Below are positions 44,706 to 53,725 of a stretch of 64,000 bases of DNA, one piece after another. Position numbers and translations under genes: made by a program. The DNA lies in the NCBI GenBank assembly GCA_040766585.1, contig JAXGQE010000004.1, positions 1 through 64,000 on the forward strand, given 5' to 3'. The stretch comes from JAXGQE01 sp040766585. Its GTDB lineage: Bacteria > Bacillota > SLNR01. The notes below the pieces were generated by a model. It was not told the origin of the DNA and made no database searches. It saw only the letters and a program-made list of their open reading frames with translations. Each line of letters opens with the position of its first letter. Within the stretch, counting starts at the first letter, position 1.

Positions 44706-45743
44706 ATGAAAGAGCAGCTGAAAGCCATTCTGGAAGAATGTGTTGCGGAAGTGAATTCAATTGAATCGGATGCGGCCCTGCAGCAGGTGCGGCAGAAATA
44801 CCTGGGGAAAAAAAGCAGGTTGACCAATGTCCTGAAAGGATTGGGCGCACTTTCTGAAGAAGAGCGGAAAACCATCGGGCGCATAGCCAACGAAATCAAG
44901 TTGGCTATCACCGAAGTGTTTGAAAAAAGAGAGCAGGAGCTGATCGAGGAGGCTTCGATCATTGAAGGGGAACCGGATCTGACTCTGCCGGGACTGAACC
45001 CGGCACCGGGGGGACTGCATCCCATAACCCAAATGTGCTATGACCTGAACGATGCATTCCGTTCCATCGGTTTTGAGGTATTTTTCGGCAATGAAATCAC
45101 CAGTGAACGGTATGCTTTCGACAATCTGAATTTTTCGCCGGATCACCCGGCCCGTGAGTCTATGGATACCTACTGGCTGAAAGGGTATGAGAATGAAGCC
45201 GGTGAAAAGCGGCTCTGTCTGCGCCCGCATCTGACGGGGGCCAGTGTCCGCTACCTGAAAGCAAACGGGGCACCCGCCCGATTTGTATATCCGGGGCGAG
45301 TGTACCGAAACGAAACCACCGATGCTCGGCATGAGCGTGCTTTTTTCCAGTACGAAGCACTCATTGTGGATAAAGGGTTTTCCTTCGCATCCGGCAAGCT
45401 TTTGGTGAAAACGATCCTGGAGAAAGTGTTCGGCCGGGAAGTTGAAGTACGGATGCGAGTCGGCTATTTCCCCTTTGTCGAACCGGGATTTGAGATTGAT
45501 ATGAAGTGTCTGGTATGTGGAGGAGTTGGATGCCGGGTCTGCAAGTATGTGGGCTGGATTGAGGTTATGCCGGGCGGAACACCCCATCCCAATGTACTGA
45601 TTGCAGCGGGGTTGGACCCGGAAATCTGGTCCGGTTTCTATATTAATATCGGACTGGACCGACTGGTCATGATGCGCTACGGGGTAGACGATGTGCGTTT
45701 GTTCCACAGTGCAGATCTTCGATTCTTACGTCAGTTCAAATAA
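44706..45743 (+). CDS. pheS: Phenylalanine-tRNA ligase alpha subunit
   Basis: A 345-residue class II synthetase subunit. The N-terminal coiled coil binds tRNA, motif 2 is RVYRNETTDARH...FFQYEALIVDKG and motif 3 is GLDRLVMMRYGVDDVR. It forms the (alpha beta)2 enzyme with PheT, whose gene begins 13 bases later. A four-cysteine cluster is seen in MKCLVCGGVGCRVCKYVG, a possible zinc site in place of the usual insertion. GGAGG precedes the ATG. Confidence 0.95.
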   Translation: MKEQLKAILEECVAEVNSIESDAALQQVRQKYLGKKSRLTNVLKGLGALSEEERKTIGRIANEIKLAITEVFEKREQELIEEASIIEGEPDLTLPGLNPAPGGLHPITQMCYDLNDAFRSIGFEVFFGNEITSERYAFDNLNFSPDHPARESMDTYWLKGYENEAGEKRLCLRPHLTGASVRYLKANGAPARFVYPGRVYRNETTDARHERAFFQYEALIVDKGFSFASGKLLVKTILEKVFGREVEVRMRVGYFPFVEPGFEIDMKCLVCGGVGCRVCKYVGWIEVMPGGTPHPNVLIAAGLDPEIWSGFYINIGLDRLVMMRYGVDDVRLFHSADLRFLRQFK

Positions 45744-45756
45744 GGGAGGAATTAGC

Positions 45757-48171
45757 ATGAAACTTTCGTTGAATTGGATTCGCGAATATGTTGACCTTCC
45801 TGCCGATCTGACCATGGATCAGCTTTCATACGATCTGACGATGAGAACGGTGGAAGTGGAAGGAATTGAGAATCCAGGAGATTCGCTGAAGAATGTAGTG
45901 ATTGGCCAAATCATTGAAATCAAGGAGCATCCGGATGCGGAGTCCCTGAGTATTTGTATGGTGGACATCGGCCAGCAAAACCCCAGCACCATAGTCTGCG
46001 GGGGCAGCAACATTTTTGAGGGACAGCAAGTTGTGGTGGCTGTTCCGGGGTCCTATGTAAAATGGCATGGTGTGGGCGAACCGGTGGAGATCAAAGCGGT
46101 TACTCTTCGGGGCGTTCGCAGCGAGGGCATGATCTGTGCGTCCAGTGAACTGGGACTGGAAGATCTGTTTCCTGCCAAGGAAGAAAAAGAGATTATGGAT
46201 CTGACTGGGTGGGATGCCCGTCCCGGAGACTCGGCTGCGGATGTTCTGCAGCTCAGTGATTTCATTTTGGAAATTGACAATAAATCCATGACCAATCGAC
46301 CCGATCTGTGGGGTCATTACGGAATTGCCCGGGAGCTGGCGGCCATTTACGGAAAAGAACTGCTGCCGCTGCCCGCTTTCCAAGCATCGGCGGGAGCACC
46401 CGAGTTTCCCGTCGAGATTCAGGATCAGGAACACTGCCATCGCTATGTGGCATTGGTCTATGAAGGGTTGACCAATGAGCCGTCACCATATTGGCTGAAA
46501 CTGAAGATATGGAAAGTGGGGATGCGTCCCATCAGCAATATCGTAGATATTTCCAATTATATCATGCTGGCTACCGGTCAACCAACCCATGGATTTGACA
46601 GAAAGTATGTAGAAGGCGGAATTATCGTCCGGAAAGCTCATGAGAATGAGGAACTGGTACTTTTGGACAATAAAATGCTCCAGTTAAAACCAGAGGACAC
46701 ATTAATCTGCAACGCCAGTGAACCCATTGGTCTGGCTGGGATTATGGGCGGCAAAAAAAGCTCCATTCTGCCGGATACAGAAGAACTGGTTTTGGAGATG
46801 GCCAATTTCGACCCTCTTTCTCTTCGGCGTACCGCCCAGCGCTTCGGAATCCGTACCGAAGCATCGACCCGCTATGAGAAAGGGATTGATACACAACGGA
46901 TCGACCAGGCTATGGGTGTTGCCCAGCGGATTCTGCCTGAGGTAATACCGGGAGCCAGACTGACGGCTGTGTCGGATGTGTATCCGGAAAAAACGGAACA
47001 ACCATTTATTGAAGTACCCATGGCTTTTCTGACAGAGCGCCTAGGTCGTGCTTTGACAGAAGAAGATGTTACCGACAATCTGAAACCATTGGGGTTTGTG
47101 ACTCACTATGAGGACGGCGTGTTTAAAGTTCAAGTCCCTTCTTGGCGCGGTACTGGAGATATTTCTCTCCAGGACGATATCCTGGAGGAAGTGGCCCGGA
47201 TCATCGGGTATGAAAATTTTGATTTTATTCCCCCGGAAGTCGTATTGGATCGCGCCATTAATCAACGGGTTGCTGATACCGACCGGGCTGTTCGTGAGTA
47301 CCTGGCATATCGGTGCGGACTGCAGGAGGTGTTCACCTATCCTTGGGTGAATGATCGGTATATGGAGGCAGCTGGAATTGCATCGAGTGAATGCCTGGCT
47401 TTGGCTACACCTCCGTCACCGGATGAAGCCCATGTTCGGACATCGTTGATCCCCGCCATGCTGGAAAGTATTGTGACCAATGTGAAACACTTTGATGAGT
47501 TCCAGGTGTTTGAACTGGCTCAGGTGTTCAAACCCGGCGAAACCCATCCCAGTGATCCCGATGAAACGTTGCCTGTGCATGAAAGACATGCAGCTGCTGC
47601 GCTGGTGGGCAATGATGCCATGGCCCTTTTCAGAAAAGCCAAAGGGATTCTGGAAATGCTCCCGAGAATTACCCAGACTGAACCCATCGAACTGGTTCAG
47701 AGTGAAAAACCAGCATGGGCTGATCCCAAGGCATGGGTGACCATTCAATGCGGGGATACAGAAATCGGTACCATGGGCGTATTATCACTGAGGGCACAGA
47801 GAATCGCAGGAATCAAGAAGGTCCAGGCCGTGTTGTTCGAAATAAACGTAGAACATCTGAGACCGCTTCCTTCCCGTCAGAATCATTTTGTTCATTTGCC
47901 ACAGTTCCCGTTGGTGGAACAAGATTTCTCGGTAATTATTGACGAGGACATCAAGTGGTCTGCCATCGAAGAATCGATTGCTCCCGTGGTTTTTGGCAGT
48001 GAGTTTGTGGAAGAATACCGCGGTGCCCAGGTACCGGAAGGAAAGAAATCCGTTATGTTCAGAGTATGGTTTGCTTCCGATAAGAAAACTCTGACGGCGG
48101 AAGATATCGACCCGCTGACAGAAACGATTTTGCAGAGCCTGAAGAAAATGGGTGGAGAGCTCAGAATGTAA
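45757..48171 (+). CDS. pheT: Phenylalanine-tRNA ligase beta subunit
   Basis: An 804-residue subunit. In order: N-terminal MKLSLNWIREYVDLP, an EMAP/tRNA-binding domain (about 40-150), the B3/4 editing domain with DNKSMTNRPDLWGHYGIARELAA, a B5 domain (about 400-475), the pseudo-catalytic core, and a C-terminal ferredoxin-fold anticodon-binding domain ending in LRM. Start ATG 45757 has GGGAGGA seven bases upstream. An open frame into pheS is not used. Confidence 0.95.
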   Translation: MKLSLNWIREYVDLPADLTMDQLSYDLTMRTVEVEGIENPGDSLKNVVIGQIIEIKEHPDAESLSICMVDIGQQNPSTIVCGGSNIFEGQQVVVAVPGSYVKWHGVGEPVEIKAVTLRGVRSEGMICASSELGLEDLFPAKEEKEIMDLTGWDARPGDSAADVLQLSDFILEIDNKSMTNRPDLWGHYGIARELAAIYGKELLPLPAFQASAGAPEFPVEIQDQEHCHRYVALVYEGLTNEPSPYWLKLKIWKVGMRPISNIVDISNYIMLATGQPTHGFDRKYVEGGIIVRKAHENEELVLLDNKMLQLKPEDTLICNASEPIGLAGIMGGKKSSILPDTEELVLEMANFDPLSLRRTAQRFGIRTEASTRYEKGIDTQRIDQAMGVAQRILPEVIPGARLTAVSDVYPEKTEQPFIEVPMAFLTERLGRALTEEDVTDNLKPLGFVTHYEDGVFKVQVPSWRGTGDISLQDDILEEVARIIGYENFDFIPPEVVLDRAINQRVADTDRAVREYLAYRCGLQEVFTYPWVNDRYMEAAGIASSECLALATPPSPDEAHVRTSLIPAMLESIVTNVKHFDEFQVFELAQVFKPGETHPSDPDETLPVHERHAAAALVGNDAMALFRKAKGILEMLPRITQTEPIELVQSEKPAWADPKAWVTIQCGDTEIGTMGVLSLRAQRIAGIKKVQAVLFEINVEHLRPLPSRQNHFVHLPQFPLVEQDFSVIIDEDIKWSAIEESIAPVVFGSEFVEEYRGAQVPEGKKSVMFRVWFASDKKTLTAEDIDPLTETILQSLKKMGGELRM

Positions 48172-48293
48172 TGAATGACACTGGAGAATGGGATAGCCGG
48201 TGAGGCGTTGGATATCGCGGCACTCCATTCTCCGTTTCAAAGTATTGTTAAGATCGTTAATCATCCGTTGTTTGATAATATTGAGGTGAGAGT

Positions 48294-48932
48294 ATGTGGG
48301 GTTCCGAAATGGATAAGGCAGAATTTGCCGCATTGTATCCTTGGTTCAACGGTACTCAGGAAGAGAGAAACCTTTCACAGGGAATTCGGCAGATTAAAAA
48401 AATGGCGGCTAGCGGGTATGTTCCTGCGGTGTATCAACTTGGACTGGCCTACATGGATCACTTAGGGGTACGAAGAGATTATTCGGAGTCTTTCCGACTG
48501 TACATGATGGCTGCTCTGGATGAGTATCCTTCCGCTATGGCCGGGGTGGGAAATTACTATGCCATCGCACGCCCCAAACACGAAGCCTGCGCATATGATC
48601 CCAAAGAGGCGATCCAATGGTGGCTCAAGGCTTCAGAACGGGGTAATGCAGGATCCCAATGCAATCTGGCCGGGTACTATCTCAGCAGCACAGGGGCGGA
48701 GAAGAATCCCCAAGAAGCCTATGTGTGGGCATCCATGGCGGTACACTGTTCTTCCATTCGTTTTCGTTCAGCCGAAGTGTTCAGAGATCAGGCATTGGCC
48801 ATGCTGAATGAGATCCAGATTGAAGAAGCCAATGCAAGAATCCAGGAAATGAAAGGTCGACTGCCGTATCCGTATTCGGACCACGGGGTGTATTGGAGAA
48901 GCTTGTATGATCAGTACAAAACAAAACCATAG
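48294..48932 (+). CDS. Sel1-like repeat protein
   Basis: A 212-residue protein with several Sel1/TPR-like helical repeats: AVYQLGLAYMDHLGVRRDYSE, AMAGVGNYYA and GSQCNLAGYYLSSTGAEKNPQ. Such repeats form a solenoid for protein binding. No signal peptide is seen, so it is cytoplasmic. AGGTGAGAGT precedes the ATG. It lies 120 bases after pheT without a clear terminator between. The role is unknown. Confidence 0.82.
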   Translation: MWGSEMDKAEFAALYPWFNGTQEERNLSQGIRQIKKMAASGYVPAVYQLGLAYMDHLGVRRDYSESFRLYMMAALDEYPSAMAGVGNYYAIARPKHEACAYDPKEAIQWWLKASERGNAGSQCNLAGYYLSSTGAEKNPQEAYVWASMAVHCSSIRFRSAEVFRDQALAMLNEIQIEEANARIQEMKGRLPYPYSDHGVYWRSLYDQYKTKP

Positions 48933-48978
48933 GATTTTCTGCATTCAATAGTCGGCTTCGACCATCATTGCGCAGAAG

Positions 48979-49009
48979 GAAACCTGAGGATATTCTCTGG
49001 TTTCTTTTT
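48979..49009 (+). terminator. Terminator after the Sel1 gene
   Basis: GAAACC, mismatch, GAG paired with CTC, mismatch, GGTTTC, then five T. Confidence 0.75.
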
Positions 49010-49152
49010 ATTTCTAGTTCATATAGTATATGGCAGGTAGAAAAAGATTTATGGAGCAAATGAAGGATTATTGAAAAAATTACTTAATAGAAAATTCATA
49101 AAAGTCAATTGGTGGTTATGTCATAACTGGGGATGCACCGGACAAAGCGGTA

Positions 49153-49176
49153 ACGGACCGTTCGAGTACGGTCTGT
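49153..49176. repeat. Inverted repeat upstream of korDABC
   Basis: ACGGACCGT and ACGGTCTGT pair over nine bases (one G-T) around a six-base TCGAGT loop, about 80 bases before the ferredoxin gene. It may be an operator or a leader hairpin. Confidence 0.4.
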
Positions 49177-49252
49177 ATATCCTTGGGCAGGATCACAGAA
49201 TTGACAATGGAACGAAATGAATCCCAATATTATGCGTAAAGGAGGGAATTCC

Positions 49253-49456
49253 GTGGCAAAAATCGAGGTAAACAAGGAAAAATGCAAAGCGTGCGGTCTA
49301 TGCATCAGTGCTTGCCCCTTTCATCTGGTCCAGTTCAGTCAAGACATCAACTCCTTCGGAGACCATCATGTAGAGCAGGTTCATGCAGAAAAATGCACAG
49401 GCTGTGCTTTGTGCGCGTTAATGTGTCCGGATCTTGTCATCAGCGTCTATAAATAG
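49253..49456 (+). CDS. korD: 2-oxoacid:ferredoxin oxidoreductase delta subunit (two 4Fe-4S)
   Basis: A 67-residue ferredoxin-like subunit with two CxxCxxCxxxCP clusters (CKACGLCISACP and CTGCALCALMCP). It passes electrons from the catalytic core to ferredoxin. Start is GTG 49253 with AAAGGAGGG seven bases upstream; an in-frame ATG upstream would overlap that site. It is the first gene of a D-A-B-C operon. Confidence 0.9.
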   Translation: MAKIEVNKEKCKACGLCISACPFHLVQFSQDINSFGDHHVEQVHAEKCTGCALCALMCPDLVISVYK

Positions 49457-49476
49457 CAAGGAGGGATGAGATTATT

Positions 49477-50532
49477 ATGGCGAAAAAAGAAATTATGATG
49501 GCGAATGTAGCCTGTGCCGAATCGGCTCTGCGAGCGGGATGCCGGTTCTTTGCCGGATACCCGATTACCCCGCAAACGGAAATAACGGAGTATCTGGCCA
49601 CGAGAATGTATGAACTGGAAGGTCGTCATTTTGTTCAGGGGGAAAGTGAATTGGCTTCAATCAACATGGTCTTCGGTGCGTCTGCATCCGGTGCGAGGGC
49701 TATGACGGCTACCTCTGGACAGGGATTTTCTCTCATGGCAGAAGGATTGAGTGCCTGCGCCGGAGCAGGAGTTCCGGTGGTATTTGTGGATGTTGAACGG
49801 GGTGGTCCCGGGAACTGCACCACGGAACCGTCCCAAATGGACTATAACTTTGCCACAAAGACAGTCGGTCACGGGGGATTTAAAGCATTTGTCCTGGCTC
49901 CGTCCAGTGTGCAGGAAACCGCCGATTTTACCTATGAAGCGTTTGATATCGCCGATGAATACCGCTGTGTCGTCATCATTCTGACCGACGGAATGCTGGG
50001 GCATCTGATGGAAACCGTTGAATTAAAACCGTTCAGAGATCTAGATTCTCTGCCGCCCAGGGATTGGATTGCCCGAGGGAATTCCGGTGGAACCACCAAT
50101 CGGGCCGGCCGGCCTCCGGTTCAAGGCGAAGACTGGTCCCGTCAAGTCGTGGAGATGTATGAAAAGTGGGAAAAGGAATTGACCCGTGTTGAAAATTTCA
50201 TGGCAGACGATGCGGATACACTGGTGCTGGCTTGGGGTTCTGCAGCGCGGGTGGCCAAAACAGCCATACGGACACTGCGGGCCGAAGGGAAAAAAGTGGG
50301 CTTGATTCGAGCCATCACTTTGAATCCCTTCCCCACTGAAGTGATTGCATCTTTGGATCCGGACCGTGTGAAGAACATACTGGTGCTGGAAGATGCACTG
50401 CCGGCACAATTCTACTACGACGTTCTGTGTGCGCTTAACGGAAAGAAAATACCTGTCAGCCTGTATACCCGCTCCATGGGGAAAATGATCTCCCCGGAAG
50501 AAGCGGAAGAACAGCTCAGAAAACTGTTGTAA
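49477..50532 (+). CDS. korA: 2-oxoacid:ferredoxin oxidoreductase alpha subunit
   Basis: A 351-residue subunit. ACAESALRAGCRFFAGYPITPQTEI is the standard N-terminus, ESELASINM and GARAMTATSGQGFSLMAEGL belong to the pyrimidine-binding part, and the C-terminal domain has VRAITLNPFP-like IRAITLNPFP. With KorB it binds thiamine diphosphate and decarboxylates a 2-oxo acid to an acyl-CoA with ferredoxin reduction. The four-gene form fits 2-oxoglutarate or branched-chain (Vor) substrates; the sequence alone does not decide. Confidence 0.9.
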   Translation: MAKKEIMMANVACAESALRAGCRFFAGYPITPQTEITEYLATRMYELEGRHFVQGESELASINMVFGASASGARAMTATSGQGFSLMAEGLSACAGAGVPVVFVDVERGGPGNCTTEPSQMDYNFATKTVGHGGFKAFVLAPSSVQETADFTYEAFDIADEYRCVVIILTDGMLGHLMETVELKPFRDLDSLPPRDWIARGNSGGTTNRAGRPPVQGEDWSRQVVEMYEKWEKELTRVENFMADDADTLVLAWGSAARVAKTAIRTLRAEGKKVGLIRAITLNPFPTEVIASLDPDRVKNILVLEDALPAQFYYDVLCALNGKKIPVSLYTRSMGKMISPEEAEEQLRKLL

Positions 50533-50547
50533 GGAGGGGTAGCAAAA

Positions 50548-51285
50548 ATGGAAAAAGTATATGGGATACCCAAAGGTATCAATGATATCAAGACCGGGTT
50601 CTGTCCGGGGTGTACCCATCCGACAGCAGAAAAACTGATTGCAGAGGTACTGGATGAACTGGGATATATCGGGAACACCATTCTCTGCATGCCGATCGGG
50701 TGCGCACTCCATGCTAATCCATATTTTGAAATTGATCAGGTTCAATGCCTTCACGGTCGGGCCTCGGCAGTAGCTACAGGAGTGGCTCGAATGAATCCGG
50801 ACAAGTGCGTCGTCACATACCAGGGTGATGGAGATGCTGTTTCCATTGGCATGTCCGAAACATTTTACGCAGCCAACCGGGGAGAAAAAATGACCTGCAT
50901 TGTCATTAACAATCAGATCTACGGCATGACCGGCGGTCAAATGTCCCCCACGACTCTGGTGGGCCAGAATTCAACCACCGGGATTCGATATGCGGAACGG
51001 GCTGGTTATCCCGTTCGATTTGCAGAAATGATCGGCAGCCTGGAAGCTCCCGGATATGTAGCCCGGGCGGCTTTGCATTCACCGAAGCATATCATTCAAG
51101 CGAAAAAATGCATCGAAAAAGCCATTCGCTGCCAGATGGAACATGGAAAATATTCCTATGTAGAGTTGATTTCTCTCTGCCCCACCAACTGGGGAATCCC
51201 TCCGAGAGATTGTCCGAAATACGCAGAAGAAAATGTTCTGCCGATATATCCATTGGGTGAAATGAAGACTATGGAGGGGGTGTAA
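50548..51285 (+). CDS. korB: 2-oxoacid:ferredoxin oxidoreductase beta subunit
   Basis: A 245-residue thiamine-diphosphate subunit. FCPGCTHP is the cysteine block at the start, and YQGDGDAVSIG with INNQIYGMTGGQMSPTT is the diphosphate/Mg-binding motif (GDG...N). AAGGAGGGG precedes the ATG. It lies 15 bases after korA and two bases before korC. Confidence 0.92.
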   Translation: MEKVYGIPKGINDIKTGFCPGCTHPTAEKLIAEVLDELGYIGNTILCMPIGCALHANPYFEIDQVQCLHGRASAVATGVARMNPDKCVVTYQGDGDAVSIGMSETFYAANRGEKMTCIVINNQIYGMTGGQMSPTTLVGQNSTTGIRYAERAGYPVRFAEMIGSLEAPGYVARAALHSPKHIIQAKKCIEKAIRCQMEHGKYSYVELISLCPTNWGIPPRDCPKYAEENVLPIYPLGEMKTMEGV

Positions 51286-51287
51286 AC

Positions 51288-51833
51288 ATGCAGAAGAGTG
51301 TTCTGATGGGGGGCTTCGGCGGACAGGGCGTACAGACCTGCGGACAGCTTCTCACATACGGCGCCAATGAGGAAGGGACGATTGTCACATTCTATTCCCA
51401 ATATGGGGGGGCCATGCGAGGCGGTACATCCAACTGCACGGTCATAACCAGTGATGAAGAGATTGGATCACCAACCAAGGCGAAACCGGATTATGTCATC
51501 GCTTTCAATATCCCGTCCTTTAAGGCGTTTGAACAGCGGGTAGCCCCCGGCGGTACCATGGTGGTTAACTCGTCTCTCATTAAGGAAAATCTATATACAA
51601 GAGATGATATTTCCTACGTCGGTGTACCAGCCACCACAACCGCGGAAGAGATTGGTAGCCCGCGGGTGCTGAACATTGTGATCCTTGGCTTCTTCTGTGA
51701 ACTAAGTCAAATGGTATCTCCGAAAGTGATGAAGGATGTGGTTCTGCAGCGGATGGCCAGAAAAGCAGAGTACATTGAAATGAATTCCAAGGCGTTTGAT
51801 ACCGGCGTGGATTATGCCAAATCACTGAAATAA
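51288..51833 (+). CDS. korC: 2-oxoacid:ferredoxin oxidoreductase gamma subunit
   Basis: A 181-residue subunit with the typical MGGFGGQGVQTCGQLL start and SQYGGAMRGGTSNCTVI block. It closes the korDABC operon. In Stickland-type organisms the complex oxidises 2-oxo acids produced by transamination and yields acyl-CoA for ATP formation. Confidence 0.92.
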   Translation: MQKSVLMGGFGGQGVQTCGQLLTYGANEEGTIVTFYSQYGGAMRGGTSNCTVITSDEEIGSPTKAKPDYVIAFNIPSFKAFEQRVAPGGTMVVNSSLIKENLYTRDDISYVGVPATTTAEEIGSPRVLNIVILGFFCELSQMVSPKVMKDVVLQRMARKAEYIEMNSKAFDTGVDYAKSLK

Positions 51834-51960
51834 CCGAGTGAACAGATGGAGACCCATGCACGGTCAGATTCTCCGATGATGAATCATTCTTGCGCCATTG
51901 GATGCTATGTACCGGATATCACTCTGCAGCATGTTGCGGATGGATGAAGGAGGAAGCACA

Positions 51961-52371
51961 ATGATCTTTTCTGAAGATATACCCCGGGGGGATGATTTCT
52001 TTGACCTCTTTTCCACTACCGGATGGAACGATGAAGAATACCATCTGAGTGCGGATCAGCTCCATCAGGCCATCCAGCACTCCTGGTATACAATCAGTGT
52101 CTATGAGGATGACCGTCTGATCGGATTTGGGCGTGTGATTTCCGATGGTATGCTGCATGCCTTTATTGTGGATATGATCGTGCATCCTCAGGATCAGGGA
52201 AAAGGGATTGGGCGCAGTGTGCTGGAGAAGCTGGTTCACCGCTGTAAGAATGCTGGAATTAATGATATTCAGCTATTCTGTGCAACCGGAAAGTCTGGGT
52301 TTTACACAAAAAGCGGGTTTGTTCCCCGATCAGCCGATGCTCCGGGTATGCAATACAAAGGAAGCGAGTAG
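51961..52371 (+). CDS. GNAT-family N-acetyltransferase
   Basis: A 136-residue acetyltransferase. The acetyl-CoA-binding motif A is IVHPQDQGKGIGRSVLEKL (QxxGxG) and the C-terminal strand has FYTKSGF. GAAGGAGGAAGC precedes ATG 51961; the frame is open further upstream without a ribosome site. A terminator follows. The substrate is unknown. Confidence 0.88.
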   Translation: MIFSEDIPRGDDFFDLFSTTGWNDEEYHLSADQLHQAIQHSWYTISVYEDDRLIGFGRVISDGMLHAFIVDMIVHPQDQGKGIGRSVLEKLVHRCKNAGINDIQLFCATGKSGFYTKSGFVPRSADAPGMQYKGSE

Positions 52372-52440
52372 CTTGTTTTGGTGGTTCATGCGGCTGGGCT
52401 GGATCCATCCAGCGGTGATGGAACATAGTGATTGAGGGAA

Positions 52441-52471
52441 AAGAGTGTGACAATTTTGTCACACTCTTTTT
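52441..52471 (+). terminator. Terminator after the acetyltransferase gene
   Basis: AAGAGTGTGACA and TGTCACACTCTT pair perfectly across ATTT, with a T run. Confidence 0.92.
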
Positions 52472-52635
52472 CGTATTGACAGTATCACCGCTTTTTTGGA
52501 TTGGATGAGTCTCCATTCTGTCCAATCTACGTTTTTGTCACAATTGGTTGGAATCTGTGAAAAAAAGTGGCATAGATCTAAAAAATGTATTACAATAATG
52601 ATATGAGTACAATAAATTTAAAGGGGTTGAATCGG

Positions 52636-53598
52636 TTGGAGAATATGAAACGCGCAGTGTTTGCCGGGGGATGCTTTTGGTGCATGGTGGCTCCATTTGA
52701 TTCTATTCCCGGTGTCAAGCGAGTTACAGTGGGATACACAGGAGGGACTACCCGAAACCCGACCTACGAAGAAGTATGCAGGGAGAATACCGGGCATGCG
52801 GAAGCGGTGGAAATCCTGTTTGATCCGGAGGAAGTGTCCTATGAAGAACTGCTGTCGGTATTCTGGCAACAGATCGATCCCACCGATTCCGGCGGGCAGT
52901 TTCACGATCGGGGCTCCTCTTATCGAACAGCGATTTTCTACCAGGATGACCAGCAAAAGGCTGCAGCTCAAGAATCACTGGAAGAACTGAATAAAAGCGG
53001 TCGGTTTGAACGTCCGGTGGTGACAGAAATAGTGCCGGCCGGCCCTTTTTACCCGGCCGAAGAGTATCACTAGGACTACTACAAGAAAAAGCGTATGCAC
53101 TACAAGATCTATCGCGATGCATCCGGAAGGGATCGTTTCATCCAAAAGCATTGGAAGAACAAATCGAAGGAAGAGGATCCCCGCAAAAAACTCACGGATA
53201 TGCAGCGCTATGTCACGGAAAAAAACGGGACTGAGCCCCCCTTTGCCAATGAGTACTGGAACCATTTCGAGCCGGGCCTGTATGTGGATGTAGTTACCGG
53301 AGAGCCGCTTTTCAGTTCCATGGATAAATTTGAATTCGGCTGCGGGTGGCCCAGTTTTACCAAACCAGTGCGGAAAGAAGCTATTCAGGAGAAAATGGAC
53401 CGAAGCCATTTTATGGTGAGAACCGAGGTTCGCAGTGTGGATTCTGATTCGCATCTAGGTCATGTCTTCACCGATGGACCGGCTCCAACCGGGTTGCGAT
53501 ACTGCATTAATTCAGCGGCTCTGCGGTTTATTCCCCGAAGCCGCCTGAAAGAGGAGGGATACGAAGAGTATCTGTCCCTGTTTGACCAAGAAGAATAA
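52636..53598 (+). CDS. msrAB: Fused methionine sulfoxide reductase MsrA-MsrB with an in-frame UAG
   Basis: One frame of about 320 codons repairing both stereoisomers of methionine sulfoxide. MsrA comes first, with catalytic Cys in GGCFWCM and the usual GHAEAVEI and STDSGGQFHDRGSSYR-type blocks, here DSGGQFHDRGSSYR. MsrB follows, with WPSFTKPV, DSHLGHVFTDGPAPTGLRYC and the catalytic Cys in RYCINSAALRF. Between them the family sequence EYHQDYY reads EYH-UAG-DYY (53071-53073). A single C to T change of a CAG would explain this. The frame is otherwise intact for 175 codons after the UAG. Whether the UAG is read, suppressed or makes this a pseudogene is open. The MsrB half has no ribosome site of its own. 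Start is TTG 52636 or ATG 52645. Confidence 0.8.
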
Positions 53599-53606
53599 CC
53601 ACTGCA

Positions 53607-53632
53607 AAAGCCGGCTGGGTCCGGCTTTTTTT
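53607..53632 (+). terminator. Terminator after msrAB
   Basis: AAGCCGG and CCGGCTT around CTGGGT, with seven T. Confidence 0.88.
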
Positions 53633-53725
53633 ATTGGGAGAGAAAGGAATTGGTTGCAAAATCAAGAATTACCATAAAAGATAAAATATTCTCAAATCTC
53701 ATACGTCAGCAAAGGGGTGAGCTGC

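Larger units (their letters stand above)
48933..49252. other. Intergenic region before the kor operon
   Basis: Contains a terminator (48979-49009) and a 9-bp perfect hairpin (49153-49176). AT-rich sequence around 49070-49100 could hold a promoter, but no clean boxes stand out. Confidence 0.45.

Noticed and set aside
44757..45707. Long minus-strand open frame (316 codons) opposite pheS
   Set aside because: It mirrors a strongly supported aminoacyl-tRNA synthetase gene, has no ribosome site and shows no family motif.
50041..50940. Long minus-strand open frame opposite korA/korB
   Set aside because: It spans two real genes and their junction; no start signal or protein resemblance.
52650..52700. 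Selenocysteine in MsrA
   Set aside because: The catalytic residue in GGCFWC is encoded by TGC/TGT, so it is an ordinary cysteine.
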